Assembly (NCBI GenBank): GCA_020726505.1
Contig: JAHLEZ010000004.1
Coordinates: 1,798,001-1,862,000, forward strand
From: Leptodontidium sp. MPI-SDFR-AT-0119
Lineage: Eukaryota; Ascomycota; Leotiomycetes; Helotiales; Leptodontidiaceae
DNA length: 64,000 nucleotides
Direction of reading: 5' to 3'
Part shown: in pieces, positions 31,556-43,856 of the stretch
Layout of the letters: every line of letters starts with the position of its first letter
Numbering within the stretch: position 1 is the stretch's first letter
Translations under genes and position numbers: made by a program
The notes under the pieces: model-generated
The model's input: only the letters and a program-made list of their open reading frames with translations
What the model was told of the DNA's origin: nothing
Database searches by the model: none

Positions 31556-33469
31556 GATGCCGTATCATGGCGAATATGATCCAAGTTCATGACGATGCTT
31601 GTAAAACATCAACCATGTCAAGCCGCAAGAGGAAAGAGATGGAACTGGGAGAAAATGCAGTTTGAAGCATCTCATCGAGAGATACGCTATTTGGTCGCAT
31701 CGCTCTAGAGCAGCTTGCTCCGAGTCCACAGCTTCCGCAGACATCTCATGCGGAAGCTCATGTTGTAGTACGGGCCGTACAAGACAAGGCAGAAAAAACA
31801 AGCCTTCTAATCAGATGAAGATATACATACTCCCTACAGGGCTAAATAAACGTTAACTGGACGGACCAATTCAACACCAAGATCTGGTATCATCGCCAGG
31901 TGATTGGTCAGTCCACGCTCAAAGTCCCACTGGGACTGGTGACATTTAACATTTATTCCGGCCTGTGGGTTGTAAGCATGAAATAACGCAATAAACTTTC
32001 CAATATCGGTAGGATGAAACAACGCTTAAGTTTGGGGTAGATTGAAGTTCCCATTCTCCAGGACAGCTTGTCCCTGAGTTTATCTGCTCTGCTATCTTCA
32101 ACGATTCCCCAGAACGGCTTGTCCTTGAAGATACTTGCTCTGCTAAACAACTCCGAAGATAACAAACCAATAAAACCGGTTCCAAAGACTTCAAAACCTG
32201 GTAACAGTACAAAAACCAAAGTCCAAGACCCCGGGATCTTGTACCTTGCCTTGGCCCTCCCCGATAAGAGAATCGTGCCCCACCGATGATGCATTATTAT
32301 TGAAGTCTCCCCTTTTTACGGTTGCACAGCCTCGTATGCGACCCTTGATAGACAGGGCTTGACTGGAGCCGGAAAAACTCCCTGGCATCGAAAATACGAG
32401 GCAGAAAATAGACAGACTCAATTCATCGCAGCACAACACAATCGATAGATGAATGGATGGATAGATGATCTTGCACCCAACCAACTGAAGTAGAGCAGCG
32501 AGAATATATCCGTATTGATTGAATGGTTGCAGGGGAGGAAGGATAAATGACTTGCATCAAAACCACTCATTCTCAGCTCAGCCAGCCATTCCGATCATCT
32601 CGTATCAAATCAACATCTCTCCTCCCGCCGTCCCAACAATAGCGCGTGGAGAAGAACAAAGAGAGAGAAGAAGAAAAAGATTTGCAACGGTTCTGCAGCC
32701 ACAACGATCCATGCCATGCCTCGTCTGTTCTGCTCATGCCCACCAAACCCAAGCCAAAACAAGCCCAGCAGCCCAGCCAAGTAAAGTGAACAGTGCAGGG
32801 TCCCTCAAAATAGTACACCAAGCGAGGAACAAGGGGTCGGTCTTCGCCGAGGTGGGGCACCAGCCAATGACAACCCTCATCGCTGTGTTCTGGAAGGGCA
32901 ATCGGCGGGCAGCGGTTGGCAGCGAAAACCTTATTCAGGAGCATCCAACGACGATCGTCTGCGCGGCCAGCGTCATTGAGCTTCTGCTCTCGTCTCTCTG
33001 GTCTGCACCAACAGCCCACCCCCATGCCACCACGGCTTTGATGCTGTGTGATCCCCATCCGTGAACTCGAACTTGAATTCTCCTAAAATTCTCTCCTTCT
33101 CTTTCATCTTCATAGCCTGTCGTTTCCCGCTTCTTTCCCTCCTCTTCTGTTCTTAATTGTTCTTATTCGCCTCCCCATCCAAAATTGGCCTTACCCATAC
33201 CACACCCTCGGAGTCCTCCTGTCTTTGTTGAGGGGCGCGCGTGTGACATTCCACCACATCCTTGCAGTCTCCCGCCATATCTAATCAAAGGGGAGTACAA
33301 AGTCAAGTCCTTGAATCACGAACAAACGAAACCTTCTCCCATCACTTCCGGCTAGCTGCCGACTACCACATCCTATACCTCGAGACCGCAGAACGAAATC
33401 TCTGCAGCAGGTCACAAATATCTACATTTGTCTGGCCTCTGGCCCGTCATAGCCACTCGCTTTTTCACT
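31556..33469. other. 1.9 kb intergenic region, no gene
   Basis: It contains an imperfect direct duplication at about 32049-32145 (ACAGCTTGTCCCTGA.. and ACGGCTTGTCCTTGA.., both followed by CTGCTCTGCTA). A (GATG)n/(GATA)n run lies at about 32445-32466. From about 33080 a C/T-rich leader precedes the CSC1-type gene. Open frames here lack coding character. Confidence 0.45.
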
Positions 33470-36400
33470 ATGGATGCCATCAGATTCATCGATTCCCTCG
33501 TCCGGAGGGAGGAGGAATCCGGGGCCCAAAAACTCTTAGATCTCCTCAAGAATCCCTTCTCAGCCCAGGTACGATCTGCCAGTCGTCGACTCTTGGTTTT
33601 CCGTGCTAATTTTTCAATAGCTGGCACAAAATTCCGTCTACGCAAGTTTAGGTACTTCCGTTGGCTTCACTCTCCTCCTCGCCGTCGGATTCTCCCTCCT
33701 TCGACCCTACAATTCCCTCGTATACGCGCCGAAGCTCAAAGTAGCAGATGATAGACATGCTCCCCCGCCGTTGGGAAAGGGCATGTTCTCATGGGTGGCG
33801 CCGATTCTGAAGACAAAGGAGCAGGACCTGATTGGCTTGATTGGTCTGGATGCAGTGGTTTTCCTGCGAATCCTGGTTATGTGCCGGAATATTTTCCTGG
33901 CTATGACTGTTATTGGATGTGGAATTCTGATTCCCGTCAACCTGGCTAAGGGGCAAGCTTTCAAAGATTCGACAACTCTGGCGAGAGTTACGCCGGTCAA
34001 TACCTTTGGGAATGCAAACTGGGGTATGACGATCTGCGCTTGGATTTTCAATATCATCATTGCTGGGTTTCTGTGGTGGAACTACCGGGCAATTCTCAGA
34101 CTGCGAAGGCAATATTACGACAGCCCGGAGTATCGCGCCAGTTTGCATGCGCGAACATTGATGGTAAGGAGAAATGCACGGCCATGTATAACCATTACTA
34201 AAAGCCTATTAGATCAACGATATCCCCAAGGAATTCCGTTCGGACGAAGGCATTGGAAGGTTGATTGATCAAGTAGTGCCAACATCCTCATTTTCGAGAA
34301 CGGCCATTGCACGAAACGTGAAAGAGCTGCCCGACCTCATAGAGCAGCATAACAAAACTGTCCGAGATCTCGAGAGCTACTTGGCCAAATATCTGAAGAA
34401 TCCTGACAATATCCCTGCCCGCCGACCAGAATGTAAGCCTTCGAAGGCCGACCCTAATTGGGGTACATATCCAAAAGGACAAAAGGTGGATGCAATTGAG
34501 TATCTCACGGGTCGGATAAAGCAGTTAGAAACGGAGATCAAGGAAGTCCGACTTCACGTCGATAACCGGAACCCCCTGTCATATGGCTTTGCAAGCTACG
34601 AGGATATCGATGAGGCCCACAGCATTGCCTACGCAGCGAAGAAGAAGCACCCTCAAGGAACTACTTTGGTTTTGGCCCCAAGGCCAAATGATATCATCTG
34701 GAAGAATATGCCCCTGTCAAAATCGCAAAGACGATCACGAAGAATCATCAACAATGTCTGGGTTACACTCCTGACACTTGCATGGATCGCCCCAAATGCA
34801 ATGATCTCCATTTTCGTAATCAGCTTGGCTAATTTAGGTCACGTCTGGCCTGCATTCCAGACCTCACTCGAGCGTCATACGACTTGGTGGTCTATTGTCC
34901 AGGGTGTGGCTTCACCTGCCATCACATCCTTGGTCTACCTGGTTTTGCCCATCATTTTCCGTAGATTTGCGATCAGAGCTGGAGACCGAACGAAGACTGC
35001 ACGAGAACGCCATGTCGCTGGAAAGCTCTACACCTTCTTCGTCTTCAACTTTTTAATTGTATTTTCGATGTTCAGCACCATCTGGACATTTGTCTCAACT
35101 GTGATTGAAAATACCAGCAACGGGACCGATGCCTGGAAAGCGATTCAAGATGCCAACTTTGCACAGGCACTTTTCATCTCTCTTTGCAACATTTCTCCCT
35201 TCTGGATCACTTGGTTGCTTCAGCGTAATTTAGGAGCCGCTGTTGACTTGGCCCAGTTATGGACATTGGTTTGGAGCTTCTGTATCCGCAAATTCTCCAG
35301 TCCAACTCCACGTGAGATGATCGAATTGACAGCTCCACCTGCATTCGACTATGCGTCGTACTACAACTACTTCCTATTCTACAGCACTGTCACGTTGTGC
35401 TTCGCAACAATCCAGCCTCTGGCCATCCCAGCATGTGCTCTTTACTTCGTCCTTGATGTATACCTGAAGAAGTACCTACTGCTTTACATCTTCATCACGA
35501 AGACCGAGTCTGGTGGTATGTTCTGGCGCATGTTCTTCAACAGAATGATTTTTGCCTCTATGCTTTCAACCTTGGTTGTGTTCCTTTCGGTTTGGGTTCA
35601 CGGAGACGGTGCTCGCATGGAAGCATACGCAGTCATTCCGCTGCCCTTTCTGATGCTCGCCTTTAAATGGTTCTGCAAGAAGACCTACGACGATAAGATC
35701 CACTACTACGTGTCTCGCACGATGCTCAAGGATCCAGAGGCCATCCGCTCCAAGCTCTTCGATGGGAAGAGAGACAGACTCGCAGCTCGTTTTGGCCATC
35801 CTGCACTCTACCGACCACTGATCACACCAATGGTCCACGCAAAAGCGCAGAACAAACTGGCATCTATCTATGGCGGTCGTCTCTCCGACGGCAACAACGC
35901 ATTCAACTCTAGTGAATCGGCCTCTGTCTCCGGATACTCCGACACATACGCCCTCAACCCCATGCAAGCTGGCCACACCGGCAAGAAAGCACAAGGCGGC
36001 GTTCCCGGGTTCGAAATGGTTCCTGAAAACAAGCTTGATTTCTCATACTTCAAAGGACGGCATGAGTTTGGCGAAGAGCACGGTGGCGCAGGAGGTATCT
36101 ACGGACGAGCAGAGGATATAATCCGCTCCGACACCCCAGGCAGCTCGACCATGTTCGGAGACTCCAGACCGGGAACACCAACCCTACACACGCCTCCAAT
36201 CGTCGGAGACAGCGGCCGGAAATTCTCTGGCGTATCCTACGACGCACAGGGTGATCTCGGAGCAAGTGGTTACAACCCGGTCTACGGGCACAGAAACGAT
36301 AGCGAGACGAACCTCGTGCACGGCGCGGGCGAGATGCCCATGTCTACACCTGCTGCAATTGGTCACTCTAATGTCAGAGACACAAGTCAAGAGCGGAGAG

Positions 36401-36534
36401 CACCTGGGTTCCTCGGCGGTGGACCACAAGGCTATGGCGGCTTGCCACAGCAGGAAGAGGATAATGACCCGATGTCCTATGATTATTTCCGCACGCGGAG
36501 ACAGAATGCTGGATGGCAGGGCTGGACGGGTTAA
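33470..36534 (+). CDS. CSC1/OSCA/TMEM63-type calcium-permeable stress-gated channel (RSN1/PHM7 family)
   Basis: Exons 33470-33568, 33621-34163 and 34213-36534 join in phase to 987 codons. Introns are 52 and 49 bp. The layout is that of the family: an N-terminal membrane segment (about 40-57), two more helices flanking the PVNLAKG motif (RSN1_TM, about 98-175), a long cytosolic PHM7 domain (about 200-395, with IDQVVPTSSF and WKNMP), then the 7-TM RSN1 region (about 405-700, including TFVFNFLIVFSMFSTIW-like helices and YYNYFLFYSTVTLCFATI), and a Gly/Ser-rich cytosolic tail. Yeast Csc1, Phm7 and Rsn1 belong here; plant OSCA and animal TMEM63 channels open with osmotic or membrane stretch. Which paralogue this is cannot be told from the sequence alone. 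Confidence 0.92.
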
Positions 36535-39500
36535 GGTCTGAGGGGTGTATAATAGAACAAGGGAAGGAAAGATAGAAAGGAAGGAGCTTGGCGCGTTGTA
36601 CAAGATACAGGCATGCTGGATTGTAGGTTATGGGTATGGATAAAGGAAGGCGGTGCATTGGGAATGGAGTTTGAATTGAACGGGAAAAGAAGCCAAACCC
36701 GAGGGATAAGTAGACGCCAATTGGCCCTCTTTGGGAGGGAAGATTGGTTTGGCAGGCTTTGCATTGCAGGGCATTGTCAGGGGGTGGCATGATTATTAAT
36801 GAGATACGTTACTTACAGACCTAATAATATGCTTCACGACTCTTTCTTCGTATTTGCCGTTCTGCTTTTGCTAGCCTTTCTTTCTGTAGGCGTTCATTAA
36901 CGCTGGCTTTCTGATACTCTCTGCCAACGCGGATATGTCTAACTTGGGCCACCTATCAATACGTCCAGAATGGCGCTCGGCGCTTTCTTTGCTCTCCTCT
37001 TCCTCTACTTCGCGAGGGCTTTCACTGCATTCATTGCATTGCAGGTGGCCCAAGTTTGTGTGTGTATTTCCCATCAGGAGATGAAGTAAGCAGGTAGGTG
37101 GAGAAGAGATAATATTACATGATTGCATACTGGGAACTCGTTTTCCTTCGATGGAGATTCCGTACTAACAAGATATACTTACTCACTTAATACTTGAATT
37201 CCGGAATTTGGTACTTACTTGCTCACGCTTAATATTACGTCTACGTCTACTATAGTAATACCCTTCTCGTTTCCCTAGTCTTCTCTTTTCCTCTCCTTCA
37301 CCTTTAAAAAAAAATTCCGCCGCCCGTCACATCACTCAGCCGAGCTAAACAAATATATGTCTTGCACCAGCTTCCTATCTACTTCTTATTTGACAAAGTA
37401 AGTAATGAAGTAAGTGAATTGCAGCCAATTCTAAGAGGAGCAGATCATAAACAATCGCCAGCCATTCCCACTATCTCAATTTCAATTTCATCTCGTATTC
37501 CGAATCAGCTACAGTTCGTTGTAATGACTTGCGGTCAAATCAAGCATGCGCTAAAGTACCTACACAAGCTCGTATTTTATTGTGGGTCGGGGAGAGACAC
37601 TACCTATCTGCATTCCTATGATGTAAATACGTAGTCATCCATTTATCCCTTTCTTTATTCTTTCCACTCTCCTTCTTCGACGACACAAATGTAAGTTTTT
37701 CATTTCCTCATTCCGTCGACAATTCAGCATTCTGTGCTTTGGAGGCTCTCGTGTAGAAGTAAGGGAGGTCAGGCATTGTACCCCGACCGCAAGCTTCTCT
37801 GGACACTGTCGCTAACAGGAACAGGTGCTACTAATTTCTCTCTGGTCTCTAGAGACGGTCTTGATGGCCGCTATGTTCGTCTGCTTCCTGAAGAGAATAA
37901 ACTGCAATGCAGCCAAAAGGCCATCTCCGTGAGGTCAAGCCACCTGTGCTCGCTTACGGTTCAGTATTTCGAATCGACTGCCCTATCACGGTCTTCAGGT
38001 TTGAAGTTCCAGTGATATGGTGGGCATTGGTCACAACGATGAGAACCCCCATTCCGGAGGCGTCTGCTCCTGACTCGGACTCTATCACGAAGAGCAGTAG
38101 TGACAGGTAAGCTTCGGCCCAAGAGCTAAGGGAACCATCCAACCACCGACTTCCTCCAAAAGTTCAGCACGGATTGTACTTCCCGAATGCTCAACCTACA
38201 CCAAGAGAAGAAGAAACCCATCTCTCCTGCAAGTCTTTCCGGATATGCAGAGCACAGCAGTTTGAACAAGACCTCGAAAGAAAGAAAGACAGAAAAATAT
38301 CAAATCCGTTCCGAAGGTTGCACAGAACAGAACGCTCCAGGCCGTCCATCCATCTTCCCGCTCCAAGCCCAAACTCTCGGGCATTCGTTCGCCACCTTCG
38401 AAGATTTCTCTGAAAGGAAAGAGTTTTCTCTGACCCGCACAGAGACGGGGACGGGATGCGCGACTCGAGTCCAGTAGAACGCGATGAGAATTCAAGGCGC
38501 GACACCATTCGTGTACCATGGCTGAACCTAATTGCTCTTTGGCCGTGGAGTTGTTGAGAAGCGAGACAAACTCCGGTGTGTCTGAAACTACCCCGGACAT
38601 TTGTTAAGGGGAAGGGAGGATTGTTGGATTTGTTTGACAACAGGATCTCTCTCCGTTGATGCAGGTACCAGCGCAGAGGTGTTCTTCTCCTGGAAGATAA
38701 TTCGACCCGACCGTACAACAAACCAAAGATCGTGAGTTGGCAACAACTTGACGATGCCAACCAAAAAATGCCAACAAGCTCTCGTTCATTTCAACGACAG
38801 CGCAGCTCATCTCGACTAATGCAGGCACACGACCCATTTTGACGCTTCACGCCGCTGCCAAGATTCTCTGGTCCCCTCTCACAGCGATGGCAGCAATTTC
38901 GTGGCGCTCAAGCAGGCGTGGGATAGGACGAACCCCCTGGTTTCAGGGCCAAGGAGAGTTGAGGGTAGGCCCAAAGTGGCATTCCCGCGTGCAACCCCCG
39001 GCACCCGCAATCTCGAAACAAATCATCAGTGTCCACTCCACTCATTGCCTATCCACCTCGCCCAGGCCATGCCCGCCAGTGCCACCAGTGCCTATCTGCG
39101 CCATCATCTGTAACCATAACAGAGTTTTTCCCCTTCTCTTCCCTTCCTCCTCCACCTCAACCTTCAAGTCCCCTCACACTCGCTCAAAGCAGTCACTCTT
39201 TTTCGGAAAGCCCTTGCGCGCGAGGTCTCCTTTCTCTTCGCTTTGCGATATATACTTCTGGATATTCATCTACTGTATCTATTTCAGGGACAACAGACGC
39301 GACGTTTCTATTTCCAGCCAGCCTGTTTGCGACAGATCTGCTGTGCCATCAAAGCCCTGCCTGTGTTTGCCTGGATCCTGCATCCATCACTTCCCGGCGA
39401 AAACGAACGCACGCGCACTCACTCGAGAGTACCAACACTCATTACTTGCGACTTCACGATATCTTGCCCACCAGAATATGCATATTTTGTCCGACTCTTG

Positions 39501-39657
39501 GAATCACGAATACCAGAGACTCGATATCAAGCGCACCCGAGGACGATACACTGTTCTTTGACCCCATCGCAACACTACACTACAACACCCTCATTCAAAC
39601 TCAAGCCAACCAACTAAACAAACAAACACATTCGTTCTCTGAATCGAAACATACAAG
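36535..39657. other. 3.1 kb intergenic region
   Basis: No gene I can support. It holds a 14-bp perfect inverted repeat (36941-36954 and 37043-37056), an A9 run at about 37307, and from about 39030 a C/T- then C/A-rich probable leader for the secreted protein at 39658, with a TATATA at about 39248-39253. Several overlapping open frames (for example 38191-38760 and 39029-39679) look like chance frames in C-rich DNA. Confidence 0.45.
36941..37056. repeat. Inverted repeat, 14-bp perfect arms with 88-bp loop
   Basis: AACTTGGGCCACCT at 36941-36954 is the reverse complement of AGGTGGCCCAAGTT at 37043-37056. It could form a stem in DNA or RNA, or be the remains of a small inverted-repeat element. 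No target-site duplication was found. Confidence 0.6.
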
Positions 39658-40542
39658 ATGCTTCCTACCTCACTACTAGCTCTGACAGCGAGCTTCATCG
39701 CGCCCATCCTCGCGGCGCCATCATGCACTTCCTCCTCAAACGGATATGCGGCTCAGAAGATGGTCTACCTCTTCAATGATTTCTGCGAGGGGCTCACGGA
39801 GAGCAATTTCGCAGCTAAGCAGAAGTACTACGATATGCCTGTTGTGGCGTTGAGTTTCACTCCTGCGGCGGTTGGAGATTGTTCGCTGAAGGAGTGCTTG
39901 ACGAGTTTTGGATCGTTGGTTGATACCTGTAAGTCACCTACCTGCCCTCACACCAACGCGATCAATCGCAATCACGAGAAGTTTGGGAGAGAAAAACAAT
40001 TCACGAGACGGAAAGGAAAGGAAAGACTAACTAACACCTACTCTCCAGGCGAAAAAGCCGACAAATCCATCTGGGGAACCGGAAACGTAGCATCCAGCTG
40101 CGGAACCTACAGCTTCGAAATCAAAGACACATCCGTAACGACCAGCCTCGGCGCACCAGACGCCACTATCACCGCTGCCACCATGAAGACCTACGATGTC
40201 GCCACCCTGACCTCATCCTCATCGTCCTCTACATCCACAAGCTCCTCACCATCTTCGTACGTAGCGTCCACGACCAGCGAGGCCCAGCTTGAGAGTACAT
40301 ACGCGCCTTCTACCCATCTCTACCTTAACGCTACTTCGAGCACGGCCTCTAACTCGAGTACGGAGTATCAGAGCGCTACGTTGACGGTTGTGTCTTCGAC
40401 GGGTTTGATTGTGGTTGCTAGTACTACGCCTACGAAGCCGGAGGTTGGGACTGCCACGTTGGGCACGAGTGGTGCGTCTGTGTTGAGAGTTAGTGGCTTG
40501 AGCTTGGTGCTCGTTGCGGGTGTTTTCGGTGTCTTCTTGTAG
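39658..40542 (+). CDS. Secreted Ser/Thr-rich protein with probable GPI anchor
   Basis: A signal peptide (MLPTSLLALTASFIAPILAAP, cleavage near Ala19-Ala20) starts a Cys-containing domain of about 130 residues (CTSSSNGYAAQ.. with Cys pairs, GDCSLKECL, DTC, SSCGTYSFEI), followed by a Ser/Thr-rich stalk and a hydrophobic C-terminus (LSLVLVAGVFGVFL) fit for GPI addition. A likely intron, 39929-40048 (GTAAGT to CTCCAG, branch CTAAC), restores the Cys in DTC|EKADKSIWG and gives 254 residues. The intron is 120 nt with no in-frame stop, so retention would give a 294-residue form; I prefer the spliced one because the intronic peptide is basic and unlike the rest. Function unknown; cell-wall or surface location inferred. 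Confidence 0.8.
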   Translation: MLPTSLLALTASFIAPILAAPSCTSSSNGYAAQKMVYLFNDFCEGLTESNFAAKQKYYDMPVVALSFTPAAVGDCSLKECLTSFGSLVDTCKSPTCPHTNAINRNHEKFGREKQFTRRKGKERLTNTYSPGEKADKSIWGTGNVASSCGTYSFEIKDTSVTTSLGAPDATITAATMKTYDVATLTSSSSSSTSTSSSPSSYVASTTSEAQLESTYAPSTHLYLNATSSTASNSSTEYQSATLTVVSSTGLIVVASTTPTKPEVGTATLGTSGASVLRVSGLSLVLVAGVFGVFL

Positions 40543-41642
40543 ACGACTGGAAGGGGTGGTGTGACGGAGAGATCGGGGATGGAGTAGTGTGTAATGGATG
40601 AAGCGCGGATAGAGAGTGAAGAGAAAGGGGGTGTCGGACGTCGAGAGACGTCTGGCTGAGACTTGGGTATGAAGGGTGGGAGGAGAGGGATACATATCCC
40701 GAGAGTTCATCGCAACACTTTCTACGCATTACGAGAGATGTCCGTCCTGCTTTCCGCGCGTGGATCTTCCTTGCTTGCTTATGATCAGCTCCTCAGCGTC
40801 GTTGTTTGCAGCAGGTGTTTCTGGAGTGTTGTGTTTTTCATGTGGATAAGGAGCTTGTTGTTGTTGTTGTTGTTGTTGTTAGCGATTGATTGATGATATA
40901 CGTCCCGCCCGGTTACGTATCAGGAGGTTTGAAGGCCGACATGCGGGGGGCAACATGTACTTTTGATACCCCGAGATGAGATGAGATGAAGGATGAAATT
41001 ATAAGTAGATATAGTTAGGTAGTTTGTAATTAATTTATATTTTTGAAGAAAAGATGTTTTGCGCACTTGCATGCATGCACACATGATTTCACTCAACTGT
41101 AATACGTAGGGGAAGCTTTGCGATCTGGAAATGGAGAGTGGTTCAGTCTCTACTTGACTTGACTTTGCTTCACTTCACTGGAAATAAATGGGTGTTAGTA
41201 CTTGTTGACTTCCTCAATGCAGAGACCAGATGAGAAAGATGTCTTCAACTAATTGAACAAAATAATGTCTATCTTTAATTTTTCAACACATAGTCCCCTC
41301 TTAAGGGAAGTCCCCCCCCGCGCGCGCTAACGAAGACATCCCATTGTGTTCTTCTGGAGTTTTACACTACGATCCTGGAATCTCCGAGAGAGCACAACCC
41401 ATGAACCCTCTTCTTACAATCGATCACTCCCTCCGCTGGTCATGTTTCTTCATCTCTATGCCTCGTCCTCCCCCCCTCCCCTTTCCCTTTTCTTCTCCCT
41501 CCGCTTTTTTTCGGGCGGTCACATTTGACTTACATTCCTTTGACCAGATTTTACCTGAAAATAAAGTGTCAAGTCAAACATCATATATTGCCGGCCAAGC
41601 TTCCTTCCTTCGAAGTTAGACATGCCAGCCTAAGCAAATCGC
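40543..41642. other. Convergent intergenic region with TTG microsatellite
   Basis: It separates the secreted-protein gene (+) from the DUF6594 gene (-). It contains a (TTG)n run at 40856-40879, a GAGAT-type run at about 40973-40990 and a CCCCCCCCGCGCGCGC stretch near 41312. No gene is seen. Confidence 0.5.
40856..40880 (+). repeat. (TTG)8 microsatellite
   Basis: A pure TTG trinucleotide run in the 3' flank of the secreted-protein gene. Confidence 0.85.
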
Positions 41643-43258
41643 TCAGTTCCCAGTATTGAATCCAAGATTCGCAATAAACACCACAAGCAGCGCACAATAC
41701 CTTTTTTCGCATTAGCACAGCACACACATCACAGTACAACGATAATAACCAAGATAAAGTAGTAGGTAGTAGATAATGGTAGGTAGATAGTAGATAATAA
41801 TCAAAAACTCACGCAGCAGCAGCGCCTAGCAACTCATGTCGCTTAGCCTTCGTAAACAACGCTAGCGCAGCCGAGAACAGCAGCGTGGCGACAAGCAGTA
41901 TACCCATACAGATAGCATTCGAGCGATTCTCGTTCGTCTCGTTGAACGAGGATCCGACGTGGTAGAGGGCGTAGACGGGGACGACGAGGAGCGCGAGCAC
42001 CATGATCATGATGAGGAAACTGACGAGTCTTTCGACGCGGGATTTGGTCGGGAGGAAGAGGTCTTCGTCTGTGGTTTTGAGGGTCGTTTCCTGGAGGGGG
42101 AAATTAGCCTTTTTTTTTTACTTCTCCAATTTCCCCAGAAGGTAGATAAGGTGAGATGGGAGGGGCGGGATGGACGTACTTTTGAGCAGAATAAATGCTT
42201 AACCATAGACCGTGGGAAAATCTTCAGGAGCTTCTCGACCGTAGCGTCGAGCCAAGCACTCTCCCTCCCAGGCCGAAGCGTGATCAAATCTTCCCTGTTG
42301 TAGATGAAATCGTCATCGCCCTGCAACAGCGGTTTCTTATGCATGATGAAATTAGCCACGCTGTTATAATCGCGCCGCGGCGGACGATTCGAAGCCGTCA
42401 GCTGCTGGGCATTGAGAAGAAGTTCATCATATCTCAAGATAGTAGTTTCCATTCGAGAAAGGAGTTTTTGTCGCGTTTCCGTTCCTTGGGGTGTGGATTG
42501 TTTCTCTAGGTCCACATCTTCCATACGGCATTGTAATGCTTTGGGGTTCTCGGAGATGTCGTCACGGTCTAGGCGGTCAAGCGCTTCTTCCATGAGCCGG
42601 AGCTCGTCTTGTTTCTGGAGCAGGAGGCGAGCGTGTAGGAAACCGAAACGTCGGTAGATCATGAAGTTCTCGTCGCTGTCCATGAATGCTGCTAGGTATG
42701 GATAGCCTATCTTACATCGTTCCACTAGACAGAACGAGTCAGCAGTTGAAAAAAGAATCTTTATCTAATACGTAAGTTCTTAGTTCAGCTCTCATGACAA
42801 AAAAAAAGAAAGGCTTACATTTCCTGATGATTGTCGGGATGGGCTTCAGGGCTGGCTTGATGAGACTTTTGGGTAAGATGCTTCTGAAGAACCGAGCGGA
42901 GAGAGACTCTTGCGACAGTTGATGTACTATAAGAAATTAGCTTATATTTCGATCAAGTGGATGCTAGTAACTTACCGCTCTCTTCATCGCTGTCTTCTTC
43001 GATTATTATTTCCTCCTCCTCCTCTTCCTCGTCCTCAATTGGGATTATTGTGTCGTTTTGACTACCCCACGTTGACCCAGTAATTGGTGAGATTGGAGCT
43101 CCTTCAGCCTCAACAGCAGTTTTCTCCAAATTGACAGTCCCAGTTGGACTTGTGGATCTATTTCCTCTGTCAATTCCTACCCCAGCTAGCCTGAGAAGTC
43201 GACATAAAAACATTCTCAGGGAGACACCAGGCGGTGGAGTGGGGGTTGAGATATCCAT
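41643..43258 (-). CDS. DUF6594 integral membrane protein
   Basis: Five exons in transcript order 43258-42976, 42926-42819, 42724-42180, 42090-41813 and 41700-41643, giving 423 codons in phase. Introns are 49, 94, 89 and 112 bp; the last acceptor is AAAAAAG with a clear branch site (GTGCTAATG). The N-terminus is disordered with a Glu/Ile-rich acidic run (about 75-90). The DUF6594 body has CKIGYPYLAAFMDSDENFMIYRRFG (start of the domain), a helical coiled segment, then HKKPLLQGDDDFIYNREDL. Three C-terminal membrane segments follow (VSFLIMIMVLALLVVPVYAL; AICMGILLVATLLFSAAL; YCALLVVFIANLG), the third made by the small last exon, so a model stopping at 41809 would lose it. The family is fungal and of unknown function. 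Confidence 0.85.
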
Positions 43259-43856
43259 TGGATGTTACAATGTCGGGATAGAATACTGTGAATGACTCTG
43301 CGTGCCAATTCTGTAAGAGAATAAAGAGAAGTATATATTCAATGACAGGGCTGAGAAGACTCTGTATCTCCTAAGAATTGCAGTGTTGTTCAGACAACAC
43401 CGAGTAGGTCAGAGCCTCTCTTATCGGGCGTCCTTTTGCCCTTGAGGCGGAACCATCGGCCCTTTCACTTGAATTTCTCCGGAGAAATGATTGGGTAACG
43501 AGAGGGGTTGATTGTGTGCATCAGCCTGCTTGAGATATGTAGGTTGAGAATGGGAGGGCGGTGTGTAGTTCATTGTAATTGGTTATATAATGTTGCACGA
43601 GGGGCTTCGCGCTCCCAGCCCTAGCTGGATGTGAGTATCACCAGAAATGTAGCCTGGAGCCTGGAGCCTTGAGGATAGTGAGAAGCGGCTCTTATGGAGA
43701 TTCGACGAAAGAAGACAAATGGAGCCTTGATTCCGTCCGGCAGTGCCTACTACGTGGTAGTTGTGAAGCATATCAGACAAATGCACTCACCGAGGGCTTC
43801 CCTTGTTAGAGGACGCCTGCCGTCATGGTTGACTCCTTCAGTTAGGTGACACTTCA
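43259..43856. other. Intergenic region, no gene
   Basis: Divergent spacing between the DUF6594 gene (-) and the small spliced gene (+). It contains a short direct repeat (AGCCTGGAGCCTGGAGCCT, about 43650-43669). No other structure is seen. Confidence 0.4.

Noticed and set aside
38191..38760. 189-codon minus-strand frame and overlapping plus frames
   Set aside because: Several frames are open at once in the same DNA, the usual sign of chance frames; no domain seen.
39029..39679. 216-codon plus-strand frame running into the secreted-protein start
   Set aside because: It lies in a C/T- then C/A-rich leader, overlaps the true start in another frame and has no coding character.
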